This document shows positions 14,543 to 24,052 of a stretch of 64,000 nucleotides of DNA, in pieces. The stretch is from an uncultured Clostridia bacterium. GTDB taxonomy: Bacteria > Bacillota > Clostridia > Saccharofermentanales > Saccharofermentanaceae. Numbering within the stretch: the first letter of the stretch is position 1; each line of letters begins with the position of its first letter. Location: the NCBI GenBank assembly GCA_946537885.1, contig CAMNGC010000003.1, positions 62,001-126,000 on the forward strand. The letters run 5' to 3'. A program made the translations under genes and the position numbers. The notes beneath the pieces were generated by a model. It had not been told where the DNA came from. It saw nothing but the letters and a program-made list of their open reading frames with translations, and searched no databases.

Positions 14543-16714
14543 TCACAAAGTGCCCATACGGTTGCCGAACCTGAGCTTAAAGAGCAGACCTATAGCCTCA
14601 TTTATCGCTTCCGCCTCAGCCCCTCCTGCTTCACCTAAGCGATTAACATCATCACAGGCTGTCCGTGCGATGTCGGCATCCGTAAAAAGATTAGCGGCTC
14701 TTAAGGTCGGAATACCGTGCTGTTTTGTACCGAAAAAGTCTCCCGGCCCGCGCATCTCCAGATCCTTGCCAGCAAGCTCGAAGCCGTCGGAACATTCACA
14801 CATGAGTTTCATTCTCGTAAGCGCTTTCTCGGAACGGTTGGCAGATACAAGTATACAATATGACTGCTTGCTGCCGCGACCGATCCTGCCTCGCAGCTGA
14901 TGCAGAGTTGAAAGACCGAATCTGTCCGCATCCATAACGATCATGAGAGTCGCGTTTGGGTTATTAACTCCGACTTCTACTACCGTGGTAGATATAAGAA
15001 GTCCCTTCTCCCCCTTAACGAATTCATCCATGACCTGAAGCTTTTCCTTCTCGGGCATTGAGCCATAGAGGACGCCTGTCCCGTACTTCCCGCTAACCCC
15101 CCATTCGTCTGCTCTTCTCTTCATCTCGACAACGGACGTCAGCTCGACAGAAGCCTGGTCTTCACTGTCATAGTACTCGTTGCCGTAATAATCATCGACC
15201 CAAAGCCGGTCGTCATCATTATCATCGATCCTGGGACAGACTATATAAACCTGGTTACCGATCTCAAGTGAGCCGCGCACAAGTCGAGCCAGCTCGTCCT
15301 GATGATCTGCCAGCAGGAAGTGGGTCTTGATCTCCTTACGGCCGGCCGGCTTTTGACGGATCACGCTGGTATCCATATCACCATAGATGACCATAGCCAG
15401 AGTGCGAGGGATCGGGGTCGCCGTCATTACCAGATTATGGACACTGTTTATATCCTCCGGGCCCAAATGCCCGTCCGCCCTGCTTATCAAAAGCTTCTCT
15501 CTCTGTTTAACACCGAAACGATGCTGCTCATCGGCAATAACAAGCGCAAGATCCGCGAATCTGACATCGTCGGAAAGAAGTGCATGGGTGCCGATGATCA
15601 CCGACGCTTCATTTTCCTTAAGCTTTTCCTTTATCTCCCGCTTTAAGGCAGCTCCCGTAGAACCTATCAACAGAACGACATTGATACCGCTGTCCTTCAA
15701 GAGATCCTGAGCCGATTTATAATGCTGTTCAGCTAAGACCGAAGTTGGCGCCAAAAGCACCGCCTGCTTACCCATCAGGGCAGTCATTGCCATGGCCAGT
15801 ATTGCTACTGCTGTCTTACCGGATCCGACATCTCCTTGTACCAGACGGTTCATGGGCTTGCTGCCCATCAGATCCTTACGTATATCTGCCAAAGCGCTCT
15901 TCTGATCGTCCGTCAGCTTGAAACCCAGATTCGACAAGACTATCTTCCATCTGTCATTTATGTCCTTGCTAATTATCTTGGGTATGACGACGGGAGCTCT
16001 TTCCTCCGCCTCGTCACCGTGCATATAGCGCTTCATACCGATCCCCAATAAGATCAGTTCTTCATAAGCAAGTCGTCTTCTGGCCGCCTGAGCCTCTTCA
16101 AGGCTTGTCGGAAAATGAACGCAGCGATAGGCCGCTTCTGACGACATCAAATCCTCTCTTCTGACAGTCTCGGAAGGAATCACGTTAGGGATCTTATTCC
16201 CCACAAGCCCGAGGGCTGTCCTTATCCATTTGGCCAACTGATTCGATGTTATACCTGCAGTAAGACGGTAGACCGGGCGAACCAAAGCCGTCTCGGTCAT
16301 GCTGTCGAGCTTCTCGATATAAGGATTGACCATCTGAAGGCGGCCGTTATAGAAAGTAACGGCACCGTGTACGAAGCACTTGTCGCCGCGCTCGAATTTA
16401 CCTGCAACATAAGGTGCATTAAAGAAGGATATCTCTATCCTTGAAGCTCCGTCAGTCATGGCAAATCCGATGGGAGATGTGCGTTTCCTGCCTTTACGGA
16501 CCGGCGCCGTGGCTATCGTTGCCTGAAAGGAGATCTCCCTGCCTTCCTGAGCTTCAGAGATCTTACGGACATCACTCCAGTCGTTATATCTTACGGGGAA
16601 ATAGCTTATGAGATCATAAACACTAAAGATCTCAAGGCGCGCCAATCTGCGCTCCGCTTCCGGACCGATACCATATAAAACACTTACGGGGCTGTCCAAA
16701 GATACAATACTCAT
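14543..16714 (-). CDS. recG: ATP-dependent DNA helicase RecG
   Basis: 723 aa, slightly above the usual 680-700. The N-terminal wedge/OB region (residues about 60-160) is followed by the helicase core: 'QGDVGSGKTAVA' (Walker A), 'DEQHRFG' (motif II), 'MTATPIPRT' (motif III), 'STTVVEVGVNNPNAT' and 'QLRGRIGRG' (motif VI). RecG remodels stalled replication forks and Holliday junctions. It follows nth by nine bases, placing two DNA-repair genes in the same transcript as rsmD and coaD. Confidence 0.96.
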   Translation of the reverse strand: MSIVSLDSPVSVLYGIGPEAERRLARLEIFSVYDLISYFPVRYNDWSDVRKISEAQEGREISFQATIATAPVRKGRKRTSPIGFAMTDGASRIEISFFNAPYVAGKFERGDKCFVHGAVTFYNGRLQMVNPYIEKLDSMTETALVRPVYRLTAGITSNQLAKWIRTALGLVGNKIPNVIPSETVRREDLMSSEAAYRCVHFPTSLEEAQAARRRLAYEELILLGIGMKRYMHGDEAEERAPVVIPKIISKDINDRWKIVLSNLGFKLTDDQKSALADIRKDLMGSKPMNRLVQGDVGSGKTAVAILAMAMTALMGKQAVLLAPTSVLAEQHYKSAQDLLKDSGINVVLLIGSTGAALKREIKEKLKENEASVIIGTHALLSDDVRFADLALVIADEQHRFGVKQREKLLISRADGHLGPEDINSVHNLVMTATPIPRTLAMVIYGDMDTSVIRQKPAGRKEIKTHFLLADHQDELARLVRGSLEIGNQVYIVCPRIDDNDDDRLWVDDYYGNEYYDSEDQASVELTSVVEMKRRADEWGVSGKYGTGVLYGSMPEKEKLQVMDEFVKGEKGLLISTTVVEVGVNNPNATLMIVMDADRFGLSTLHQLRGRIGRGSKQSYCILVSANRSEKALTRMKLMCECSDGFELAGKDLEMRGPGDFFGTKQHGIPTLRAANLFTDADIARTACDDVNRLGEAGGAEAEAINEAIGLLFKLRFGNRMGTL

Positions 16715-16723
16715 ACCTAAAGA

Positions 16724-17365
16724 TTATATACGCTTGAGGCAAAAAGCGCCAAGCGGACAAGAATCACAGGCAGGCTTTACTGCGCGGCAGGATGTGCGGC
16801 CAAGCATAACAGCCTTGTGCCCCAGGCTGATCCAGGTCTGCTCGGGAAAGAATCGACAGAGATCCTTTTCGACCTTCAAAGGCTCATGGTTATCGGTGAT
16901 GCCGATCCTGTACATAACGCGCTTGCAATGTGTGTCGACGACTACGGCCGGAATGGCGTAGATCTCTCCGATTATCAGATTGGCGATCTTCTTGCCGACG
17001 CCGGGACAGGTCATCAGCTCGTTTACATCCTTTGGGACCTCATGTCCCCATTTGCCGCAGAAGAGCTCAGCAAAAGTAACCGTCGCCTTTGCCTTGGACC
17101 TGTATAGTCCGCAAGGTCTTATTATCTCGCCGATCTTCTCCTCCCCGGCAGCTCTTATTGCCTCCATATCAGGATAGAGCTCGAAAAGCTCTCTCGCCGT
17201 GATATTGACCCTCTCATCCGTACACTGCGCCGACAAGATCCCCCTGATAGCCAGCCTCTCCGGCAGATCCGCATCCAGGGTACACTCAGCCTCAGGGAAA
17301 GCCTTATTCATAGCCTCCCATGTCTTGTCTGCCAGCTTCTGTCGTTGTTTGATACTTATCCTCAT
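16724..17365 (-). CDS. nth: Endonuclease III (DNA glycosylase/AP lyase)
   Basis: 213 aa. The helix-hairpin-helix 'MTCPGVGKKIANLIIG' contains the catalytic lysine and 'VVVDTHCKRV' the catalytic aspartate. The 4Fe-4S cluster motif is complete: CRAVKPACDSCPLGAFC (C-x6-C-x2-C-x5-C). It removes oxidised pyrimidines. The start ATG at 17365 comes one base after the histidine kinase stop, with no strong ribosome binding site, suggesting translational coupling. Confidence 0.96.
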   Translation of the reverse strand: MRISIKQRQKLADKTWEAMNKAFPEAECTLDADLPERLAIRGILSAQCTDERVNITARELFELYPDMEAIRAAGEEKIGEIIRPCGLYRSKAKATVTFAELFCGKWGHEVPKDVNELMTCPGVGKKIANLIIGEIYAIPAVVVDTHCKRVMYRIGITDNHEPLKVEKDLCRFFPEQTWISLGHKAVMLGRTSCRAVKPACDSCPLGAFCLKRI

Positions 17366-17366
17366 A

Positions 17367-18860
17367 TCATTTATCTTCCGGCGGCAAAGGCAGCGTAAAG
17401 ATAAAGTTGGCGCCGCCCAGATCTGCGCTCTCGTCCAATGTAATAGACTGTCCGTGACCTATCAGGATCTGTTTACAGATATACAGTCCCAGACCGAAGC
17501 CTGCCTGCTTACGGGACGGATCGGTCTTATAAAAGCTCTCGAAAACCCTCGCCCTCTTGTCTTTCTCAACGCCGGGGCCCGAATCCTCGACATTCATCTG
17601 CATTCGCTTCCCGTCTTCGGTCTTAGATACGGTAACTCTGATATTACCGCCTATCGGAGTAAATTTAATGGCATTGGATATGATGTTGACTAGCACTCTG
17701 CAAAGGGGTTGCGGCTCGCCGTAACAGATAGGCTTCGCTACTTCATAGACGGTCTTAAGATCTATCTGCTTCTCCTTAAGCTGAGGCTCGAGGTTAGATA
17801 CAATGTCCTCCAGCATTTCTTCCAGATTAAACTCCTCCATCATCTCCGGATCTACGTGTGTAAGAGATGATGCTTCCGTCATGGAGGATACCAGGCGGCG
17901 GATCCTGTCGGCTTCATTCTTGATCATGATCAGGTATTTGCGATGATTGGCAGGCGGGATCGTGCCATCGGTCATGGCCGTAACAAAACCGTTAATAGAT
18001 GTAAGGGGTGTTCTTATATCGTGGGCAACGCTGGAAATGAATATGTTACGATCCTTCTCTTGATTCTCCAGCATCTCGAGCATGTTGTTAAGAGTTGTTG
18101 CCATATCTGCCAGATCGGAAGATACCGTAAAAACAGACAGCTCATCCGAATTGGTATATTTGCCCTCGACACGTGCCGAATAATCCCCCTCAGCAACGCG
18201 CGATATGACTCTTGATATGGCTTTGATGGGTCTCAAGGAGATGGTTACAAAGCCGACAAAGAGGATGACGGATACCGTCATGGCGATCAGCGCAGGTATC
18301 AGAACCATTGATCTGTAGTCATCTTTCAGACCGGATGTATCACCGCGGTGGAAGACAAGGAGGAAGTTACCGCTGTCGCCTATGGGCGTGCAGCTGATAA
18401 CATTTATCTCAGATGTCTTACGCTCTGTATCGACTCTCTGCTCATTCTCGGTCGCGGACTTTTCGATAAGCTCGAGTATCTGCGGATCCGTTATGTTAAA
18501 TACACCGCCTCTGATATCGCCTTCCGGCATCATGTCCGGCTCTGAGATGTTACTTTTGATTACCGCGCCTCTGGGGTCAGTGATATAAAGATTGCCCGTG
18601 CTCGAATAGAGTTTGGTCTTAAGAAGAAAATCCGTGAAGACCGAGACATCCTCGTCTGACATAGCTCCGGTGGAAGCAAGATCCGCCGCGAGGTTTTCTC
18701 CTGTATCCCTGGCGATCCTGACATTATCATCAACAAGCGAATTATTCATATTCTCGTAGGACAGAAAAATAAGCACAGCAAAGACTATGACTGTGCTTAT
18801 TATCAGAAACGAATTAAGAAATACTACAAAGCTTGCGGATAATCCTTTATTTTGTTTCAA
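17367..18860 (-). CDS. Membrane sensor histidine kinase
   Basis: 497 aa. A transmembrane helix at about residues 11-32, an extracytoplasmic sensor region of about 150 residues, a second membrane helix near 185-205, HAMP, then HisKA ('SVAHDIRTPLTSINGF') with the phospho-accepting His. The ATPase domain has N box 'NIISNAIKFTP', 'DSGPGVEKD' and 'GFGLGLYIC'. The frame starts with TTG at 18860, overlapping the response regulator end by 14 bases and lacking its own good ribosome binding site, so it is probably translated by coupling. The signal is unknown; the location downstream of ftsZ and nrdR may suggest an envelope- or growth-related stimulus, which is inference. Confidence 0.93.
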   Translation of the reverse strand: MKQNKGLSASFVVFLNSFLIISTVIVFAVLIFLSYENMNNSLVDDNVRIARDTGENLAADLASTGAMSDEDVSVFTDFLLKTKLYSSTGNLYITDPRGAVIKSNISEPDMMPEGDIRGGVFNITDPQILELIEKSATENEQRVDTERKTSEINVISCTPIGDSGNFLLVFHRGDTSGLKDDYRSMVLIPALIAMTVSVILFVGFVTISLRPIKAISRVISRVAEGDYSARVEGKYTNSDELSVFTVSSDLADMATTLNNMLEMLENQEKDRNIFISSVAHDIRTPLTSINGFVTAMTDGTIPPANHRKYLIMIKNEADRIRRLVSSMTEASSLTHVDPEMMEEFNLEEMLEDIVSNLEPQLKEKQIDLKTVYEVAKPICYGEPQPLCRVLVNIISNAIKFTPIGGNIRVTVSKTEDGKRMQMNVEDSGPGVEKDKRARVFESFYKTDPSRKQAGFGLGLYICKQILIGHGQSITLDESADLGGANFIFTLPLPPEDK

Positions 18861-19569
18861 ACTTATAACCCTTGCTCCATACGGTCTTAATGCACCAATT
18901 CTGTTCTCTGTCAGGCTTCTCGATCTTCTCTCTGATCCTCTTTACATGGACATCCACGGTCCTTGATTCACCGTAGAAATCGTAGCCCCAGACATTCTCG
19001 AGAAGCTGTTCCCTCGTGAATACCCTATTGGGATTCGATGCCAGGAAGAAAAGCAACTCCAGCTCTTTGGGCGGCATATAGATCTCTTCATTATCAACTG
19101 TTACTACATACTTAACCTTGTCAACAGAGAAGCCGGGATATGTGATGACCTCTGAACCCGTCGCTGTCTCCTCTTCTTCGGGAGCTTCCTTCTCGGCGGA
19201 ATCGCGCTTGTCAGTCCTTCTTAAGACAGCCTTAACTCTCGCGAGAAGCTCTTTAGGCTCGAAAGGCTTGGGCATATAGTCATCTGCACCAAGCTCAAGA
19301 CCAAGTATCTTGTCAAGCGTATCGGTCTTCGCAGTAAGCATGATGATCGGTACATCGGATGTCTTCCTGATCTCACGGCAGATATCATTGCCGTCCATGC
19401 CGGGAAGCATCAGATCAAGGATAATGATATCGGGATTGCAGGCACTGAAGGCGGCTACTGCCTTGTCGCCCTTCATACAGGTGGACACATTATAGCCTTC
19501 TTTCTCGAAATAAACTTTAAGCAGTTCGATTATGCCTTCATCATCATCTACAAGCAGGACTCTTTTCAC
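18847..19569 (-). CDS. OmpR/PhoB-family response regulator
   Basis: 240 aa. The receiver domain has acidic pair DDD (residues 8-10), phospho-acceptor 'DIIILDLMLPGMDG', 'MLTAKTD' and 'DDYMPKPFEP' with the conserved lysine. A Glu-rich linker (residues about 125-140) precedes a winged-helix DNA-binding domain ending 'RTVDVHVKRIREKIE'. It starts with GTG at 19569 after a GAGGGG site. It forms a two-component system with the overlapping kinase gene. Confidence 0.95.
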   Translation of the reverse strand: MKRVLLVDDDEGIIELLKVYFEKEGYNVSTCMKGDKAVAAFSACNPDIIILDLMLPGMDGNDICREIRKTSDVPIIMLTAKTDTLDKILGLELGADDYMPKPFEPKELLARVKAVLRRTDKRDSAEKEAPEEEETATGSEVITYPGFSVDKVKYVVTVDNEEIYMPPKELELLFFLASNPNRVFTREQLLENVWGYDFYGESRTVDVHVKRIREKIEKPDREQNWCIKTVWSKGYKFETK

Positions 19570-19588
19570 TTAAGTAACCCCTCATCAC

Positions 19589-20041
19589 TCATTCTTTGTT
19601 GATCTCTTCAACTTCACGGGCAAAGGATGACACATCCGTGAAATCCCTATATACGGAAGCAAACCTTACATATGCTACCTTATCAAGCTCCTTGAGTCGG
19701 TTCATTACCAATTCACCAACAGCCTGAGAGCTGATCTCACCGTTACGCTGATCCTGGAGCAAAGACTCCACGGAATTGACGATCTCCGTAAGCTGGTCGT
19801 TTGATATGGGACGCTTGGAACAGGCTGCAGACAAGCCGCTCATAAGTTTCTCTCTCGAGAACTCCTGACGCGTACCATCCTTCTTTACAACCTTAAGCTG
19901 AAGTCCTTCGATCCTCTCAATAGTAGAGAATCTGCAACCACACGAATTACACTCACGGCGACGTCTTATTACGCGGTTCTCCTCCGACGGTCTGGTATCT
20001 ATTACCTTATCATCGGTCTGTCCGCACTTAGGACATCTCAT
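19589..20041 (-). CDS. nrdR: Transcriptional repressor NrdR
   Basis: 150 aa, standard length. The zinc ribbon is intact: MRCPKCG at the start and 'CNSCGCRFST', followed by 'VVKKDGTRQEFSREKL', the beginning of the ATP-cone. NrdR represses ribonucleotide reductase genes according to ATP/dATP levels. It lies 44 bases downstream of ftsZ, a neighbourhood also seen in other Clostridia. Confidence 0.97.
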   Translation of the reverse strand: MRCPKCGQTDDKVIDTRPSEENRVIRRRRECNSCGCRFSTIERIEGLQLKVVKKDGTRQEFSREKLMSGLSAACSKRPISNDQLTEIVNSVESLLQDQRNGEISSQAVGELVMNRLKELDKVAYVRFASVYRDFTDVSSFAREVEEINKE

Positions 20042-20085
20042 ATATTGTCACCGTTTAACCTTGTATCAGTTCTTGCCGAAGCGGA

Positions 20086-21513
20086 TCACTCAGAATCCTT
20101 ACCGAACATGAACCAGGGCTTAGCAGACTTCTGGGGCTGCTCTTCTGTAGCGGGAGCGGGGCTTACATTAGCCTGGGGTCTGCCGCCTCTCTGTACCTGG
20201 GGCTGCTGAACAGGAGTCTGCTGATAGGGAGGTACGGAATGAGCAGGCTGAACCTTTACGGGCTGTACGGGCTGAGGCTGAACAGGCTGGGGAGCCGGTG
20301 CTTCCTCTTCCGCCGTAACTTCTGCTCGTGCGCCTCTTGCAGCACCGCTTGTCACGGAATCATCACCGAAAAGGAAACCGGGAGCTGCCGTATTTCTTGT
20401 ATGAACAGGCTCCGGTGCGGGTTCCGGTGCGGGACGTGAATATGTATTTCTTGCCTGAGCCTGAGCCTTGGGAGTCTCAGTGATCAGGTTGGGATTATTT
20501 CTTGACAGAACAGATGTGCTCGCACGGTGATTGGCAGAAGCATTGATGCTGTTGTCAAAACCGGAAGCGATAACAGTGATCATGATCTCATCCTCAAGAG
20601 ATGTGTCGATAACGGCACCGACGATGATCTCTGCCTCGGGGGCTACTGCCTCACGAACGATCTTAGCTGCCTGATCGATCTCCTGCAGCTTCATGTTACG
20701 TCCGCCTGTGAAGTTGATGATTACACCGTTAGCGCCCTCGATCGTTGTGTCGAGAAGAGGAGAATTGATAGCCTGGCGAACAGCGGAAGCAGCTCTTCCC
20801 TCACCGGATGCGCGGCCGATACCCATATGGCAGATACCTGCCTTGGTCATTACTCTCCTTACGTCAGCAAGGTCAAGGTTGATAAGTCCGGGGATGGCAA
20901 CAAGATCGGATATACCTGCTACACCGAACTTCAGCACCTGATCTGCCATATTGAATGCGTCCTCGAAGGATGTGTCGTCATCGACAACTTCAAGGAGCTT
21001 ATCATTTGCTACTACAACGAGAGAGTCAACATACTTCTCGAGCTCTCTGATACCGCGCTCCGCATTGGATGCTCTTCTCGCACCCTCGAAGCCGAAAGGT
21101 CTTGTTACAACTGCAACTGTCAGGATACCGAGCTCCTGAGCGATCTGTGCTACAACGGGAGCTGCACCCGTACCGGTACCGCCGCCCATGCCTGCCGTGA
21201 TAAAGAGCATATCCGTATTGGCAATAGCCTCTGCGATCTCATCCTTGGACTCTTCTGCAGCCTTCTCACCGATGCTTGGATCAGCGCCGCATCCGAGACC
21301 TCTGGTAACCTTCTCACCGATCTGGATCCTGACCGGGGCCTTGGATCTTGCCAATGCCTGATTATCGCTGTTGACAGAGATGAAATCTATTCCCTGAACG
21401 CCGCTCTCCAACATGCGGTCTACGGCATTACAACCGCCGCCGCCGACACCGATAACCTTAATGGTTGCAAAATGTTCCTCGTCCAAAACAAATCCTCGCT
21501 TACTCTCAGACAT
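20086..21513 (-). CDS. ftsZ: Cell division GTPase FtsZ with unusual duplicated C-terminal motif
   Basis: 475 aa. The tubulin signature 'GGGTGTGAAPVVA' and T7 loop 'NLDLADVRRVM' are intact. The globular part ends near residue 325 and is followed by a Pro/Gln-rich linker of about 140 residues. The usual C-terminal peptide (DIPTFLR-like) is not present; instead the chain ends PWFMFGKDSE (466-475), and a related block PGFLFGDDS occurs at 378-386. No ftsA was found between ftsQ and ftsZ. ATG 21513 has GGAGG upstream. Confidence 0.97.
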   Translation of the reverse strand: MSESKRGFVLDEEHFATIKVIGVGGGGCNAVDRMLESGVQGIDFISVNSDNQALARSKAPVRIQIGEKVTRGLGCGADPSIGEKAAEESKDEIAEAIANTDMLFITAGMGGGTGTGAAPVVAQIAQELGILTVAVVTRPFGFEGARRASNAERGIRELEKYVDSLVVVANDKLLEVVDDDTSFEDAFNMADQVLKFGVAGISDLVAIPGLINLDLADVRRVMTKAGICHMGIGRASGEGRAASAVRQAINSPLLDTTIEGANGVIINFTGGRNMKLQEIDQAAKIVREAVAPEAEIIVGAVIDTSLEDEIMITVIASGFDNSINASANHRASTSVLSRNNPNLITETPKAQAQARNTYSRPAPEPAPEPVHTRNTAAPGFLFGDDSVTSGAARGARAEVTAEEEAPAPQPVQPQPVQPVKVQPAHSVPPYQQTPVQQPQVQRGGRPQANVSPAPATEEQPQKSAKPWFMFGKDSE

Positions 21514-21742
21514 GTTCTCGTTCCTCCAGTCGATATAGAGTTTATGTTCGCAATACTTACTAAATTCTTTTTAAATTCAATATATAGTACAACAACTTGA
21601 ATTTTAACCTAAATATAGTATAGCTTCAATACAAATGTTAACGATAACTATCGAAAATGTTAAGAGTTTTTTCGTTTTTTTCAAATTTCTGTAATATTTT
21701 TGTTTGGTCGCTGAAACTCAAGGGCTCTATATCCCTTGACCG
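21514..21742 (-). other. AT-rich gap between ftsQ and ftsZ
   Basis: This 229-bp gap is the largest inside the dcw block and probably holds a promoter for ftsZ. Several TATA-like hexamers are present (around 21580-21625) and a CGATA/TATCG dyad lies near 21641-21652, but I could not define one clear -35/-10 pair. No room exists for ftsA. Confidence 0.4.
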
Positions 21743-22942
21743 TCAGGTATATTCCCTGTAAATGAACTCCTCGCCCGTCATATCCAATACGCCATTCGGA
21801 AGATCCTCGAAGGCGCCTTCCGTTATGGCATAACAGAGCTGTGACATATTTTCGTTAATATTATCGATGCTCTTAAGCTTTACCTGAAGCTCAGAGCCGC
21901 TCGGCAGATAGACGGTCAGGAAGAAATTGCCGCTTGGCAGGATACGCACCTCTATAAGATTATCAAAAAAGCTGTAGCTCCCACTGCTGTTATCCGCCGC
22001 CAGAACGGCTCCCAGTACGATGATCATCTTTTGATATGCAGAATCATCTACAGCTTCGAGTTTCTTTCCGAGGACTACCGAATCTATGTCAAGGCCGCAG
22101 ATCAGGGGGTGAACGGATTCATCATATACGGATTCAAGCTCCAAGACCGTTCCTTCGGTATCTATCGCAGCATAGCCGTCCGGCACCTTGATATAGGCAA
22201 CCTTCTGACGTTCGGTCACCTCGATGTTTACCGTGGAAGGAAACTTTATACTGATCTCGATATTTTCGATATATGGATTCTCGGATTCGATCTTCTGCTC
22301 AGTCTTACCGTAATCAAGCGTCAGGATATCCCAAAGGCTGCCGCTTACGCCTGCAAAAAGGTGTTTGTCGTAGCTGATCCCCGCCTCCTGTAAGATCTCG
22401 TCGTCAGATACTGCTATGTTGCCGTTGATCTTAACGGTCTTTACACGGAAGAAGGGGTGAAAGGCTATCGACAGGATAAGTATCAGTAGCATTAGCGTCA
22501 GGATCATCAGGAGCATGCTACGAAGACTGATCGGAAAGGGTTCGTCTGCCTTGTGTGTCATTTCTTCCCCGTTGAACACGGGAGACTTATGAATAACAGG
22601 GCTTTCTTTCTTGACGACTGTCTTCTCTTCTGCAGCTTCCTTATCATCTTTTTTCTGATCGGGCGCAGTTTCAGCCTTGTCTTCAGCCTGATCCTTTCCC
22701 TTATCCTCAGATCGCTTGTCGGGCTTTGCTTCTTTATTCTCCTTGTAGTCTTTCTTATCGGATGATTCGATTATGCTGACGGAGTCTTCTTCATTGCTCT
22801 CGCCTTCAGGAACACTTTTGGAAGCATGCTTCGCTGCACCGTCAGACTTCTTGTCGTCTTCGGCTTTATCAACGGACTTCTTTGATCGGGATTTATTATC
22901 TTCTCCCTGTCCGAAAAGCTTCTTCAGTTCCTCGTCTTCCAT
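21743..22942 (-). CDS. ftsQ: Cell division protein DivIB/FtsQ with long charged cytoplasmic tail
   Basis: 399 aa. Residues 1-140 are extremely rich in Lys, Glu, Asp and Ser, followed by one membrane helix (about 143-163, 'LLMILTLMLLILILSIAFH') and the POTRA start 'FRVKTVKINGNIAVSDDEILQEAGI'. The beta domain follows ('VTERQKVAYIKVPDGYAAIDTEGTVLE'). Such a long acidic/basic N-terminal region is typical of some Gram-positive DivIB proteins but is at the long end here. It lies between murG and ftsZ. Divisome scaffold function is inferred from family. Confidence 0.9.
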   Translation of the reverse strand: MEDEELKKLFGQGEDNKSRSKKSVDKAEDDKKSDGAAKHASKSVPEGESNEEDSVSIIESSDKKDYKENKEAKPDKRSEDKGKDQAEDKAETAPDQKKDDKEAAEEKTVVKKESPVIHKSPVFNGEEMTHKADEPFPISLRSMLLMILTLMLLILILSIAFHPFFRVKTVKINGNIAVSDDEILQEAGISYDKHLFAGVSGSLWDILTLDYGKTEQKIESENPYIENIEISIKFPSTVNIEVTERQKVAYIKVPDGYAAIDTEGTVLELESVYDESVHPLICGLDIDSVVLGKKLEAVDDSAYQKMIIVLGAVLAADNSSGSYSFFDNLIEVRILPSGNFFLTVYLPSGSELQVKLKSIDNINENMSQLCYAITEGAFEDLPNGVLDMTGEEFIYREYT

Positions 22943-22948
22943 CAGTCA

Positions 22949-24052
22949 TCACTTTCTGATCAATTCATCTATGGCGCCCGTGATCCTCTCATCACAGTCG
23001 GTTACCGCCAGCTTCATGGCATTCGCGGACATCTTCTTTCTCCTGTCAGGATCCTTCAGCAGGCTCTTAAGCTCAGCAAGAAGCTTTCCTTCAGCAGCCT
23101 CCTGATCACTTACGACAATGCCTCCGTCAACATTCTCGAAGGCTCTGGCATTGTAGGTCTGGTGGTCGTGAGCCGCATGAGGATAGGGAACAAAGATAGA
23201 ACAACTGCCTATAGCTGCCGACTCTGCGCATGTTACGGCGCCTGCTCTGGTTATGCACACATCAGCCCCCGCCAGATAGTCGTTAGGATTACTGATATAT
23301 TCCCTTACGTCAAGATTATCCGGAATGTCCTTTCCGTCGAAATGAGTTCCCTGCTGTTTGCCCGCGCTTAGGACAAATTTAACATCCGAGAGCTCCGGAT
23401 CGGACGAGGCTATTTTGGCAAAATCATTAAGTGTCTTGGCTCCAAGGCTTCCGCCCATGATAAAAACAAGCTTCTGATCTTCGGAGATACCAAGATTCTT
23501 CCGGGCGCTCTCCCGGCTGTTGCCGAACATGATGCTTCTTATGGGATTGCCTGTATAAACGACTTTCCCAGCCTTAGGGAAGACTGACTCGAGATCAGGG
23601 AAACCGGTCAGTACAATATCAGCCTTCTTGCCCAGCATCCTGTTGGCTCTTCCGGGAAAAGCATTGGCCTCATGTATGATAACGGGAACCTTCTTGGAGG
23701 AAGCTTCCATCAGAAGCGGTGCGCAGACATATCCGCCCGTTCCGATAACGGCATCGGGAGCGAACTCATCAATAATGGCAGAACACTGCTTGCGCCCCTC
23801 TTTCAACGCTTTCATAGCCTTGATCATCTTTATCCCCGGACGCATGGGAAAAGGTCTTGCACTTATATTACGAAGCTCATAGCCGGCCTTGGGGACCAGC
23901 TCGCCTTCCAATCCCTGCCGTCTTCCCGTAAAAATGATCTCGCAGCTGTCACCCTTAGAAGCGTAATATCTTCTAAGACTGTCGGCAATGGTAATTGCAG
24001 GATTGATGTGGCCGGACGTACCGCCGCCCGTAACGATAAATCTGTAAGTCAT
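22949..24052 (-). CDS. murG: UDP-GlcNAc:lipid I N-acetylglucosaminyltransferase
   Basis: 367 aa. 'VTGGGTSGHINPAITIA' is the N-terminal glycine-rich loop, 'GTGGYVCAPLLMEA' and 'IHEANAFPGRANR' the acceptor side, and 'ITRAGAVTCAESAAIG' the donor-binding motif. It completes lipid II on the cytoplasmic membrane face. ATG 24052 overlaps the ftsW stop by four bases. Confidence 0.96.
   Translation of the reverse strand: MTYRFIVTGGGTSGHINPAITIADSLRRYYASKGDSCEIIFTGRRQGLEGELVPKAGYELRNISARPFPMRPGIKMIKAMKALKEGRKQCSAIIDEFAPDAVIGTGGYVCAPLLMEASSKKVPVIIHEANAFPGRANRMLGKKADIVLTGFPDLESVFPKAGKVVYTGNPIRSIMFGNSRESARKNLGISEDQKLVFIMGGSLGAKTLNDFAKIASSDPELSDVKFVLSAGKQQGTHFDGKDIPDNLDVREYISNPNDYLAGADVCITRAGAVTCAESAAIGSCSIFVPYPHAAHDHQTYNARAFENVDGGIVVSDQEAAEGKLLAELKSLLKDPDRRKKMSANAMKLAVTDCDERITGAIDELIRK

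Noticed and set aside
20527..21600. 357-residue plus-strand ORF
   Set aside because: Antisense shadow of ftsZ with no recognisable domain.
21743..22942. Frameshift or fusion in the long charged N-terminus of FtsQ
   Set aside because: The frame is continuous, starts at a normal ATG after murG, and charged N-termini are known in Gram-positive DivIB.
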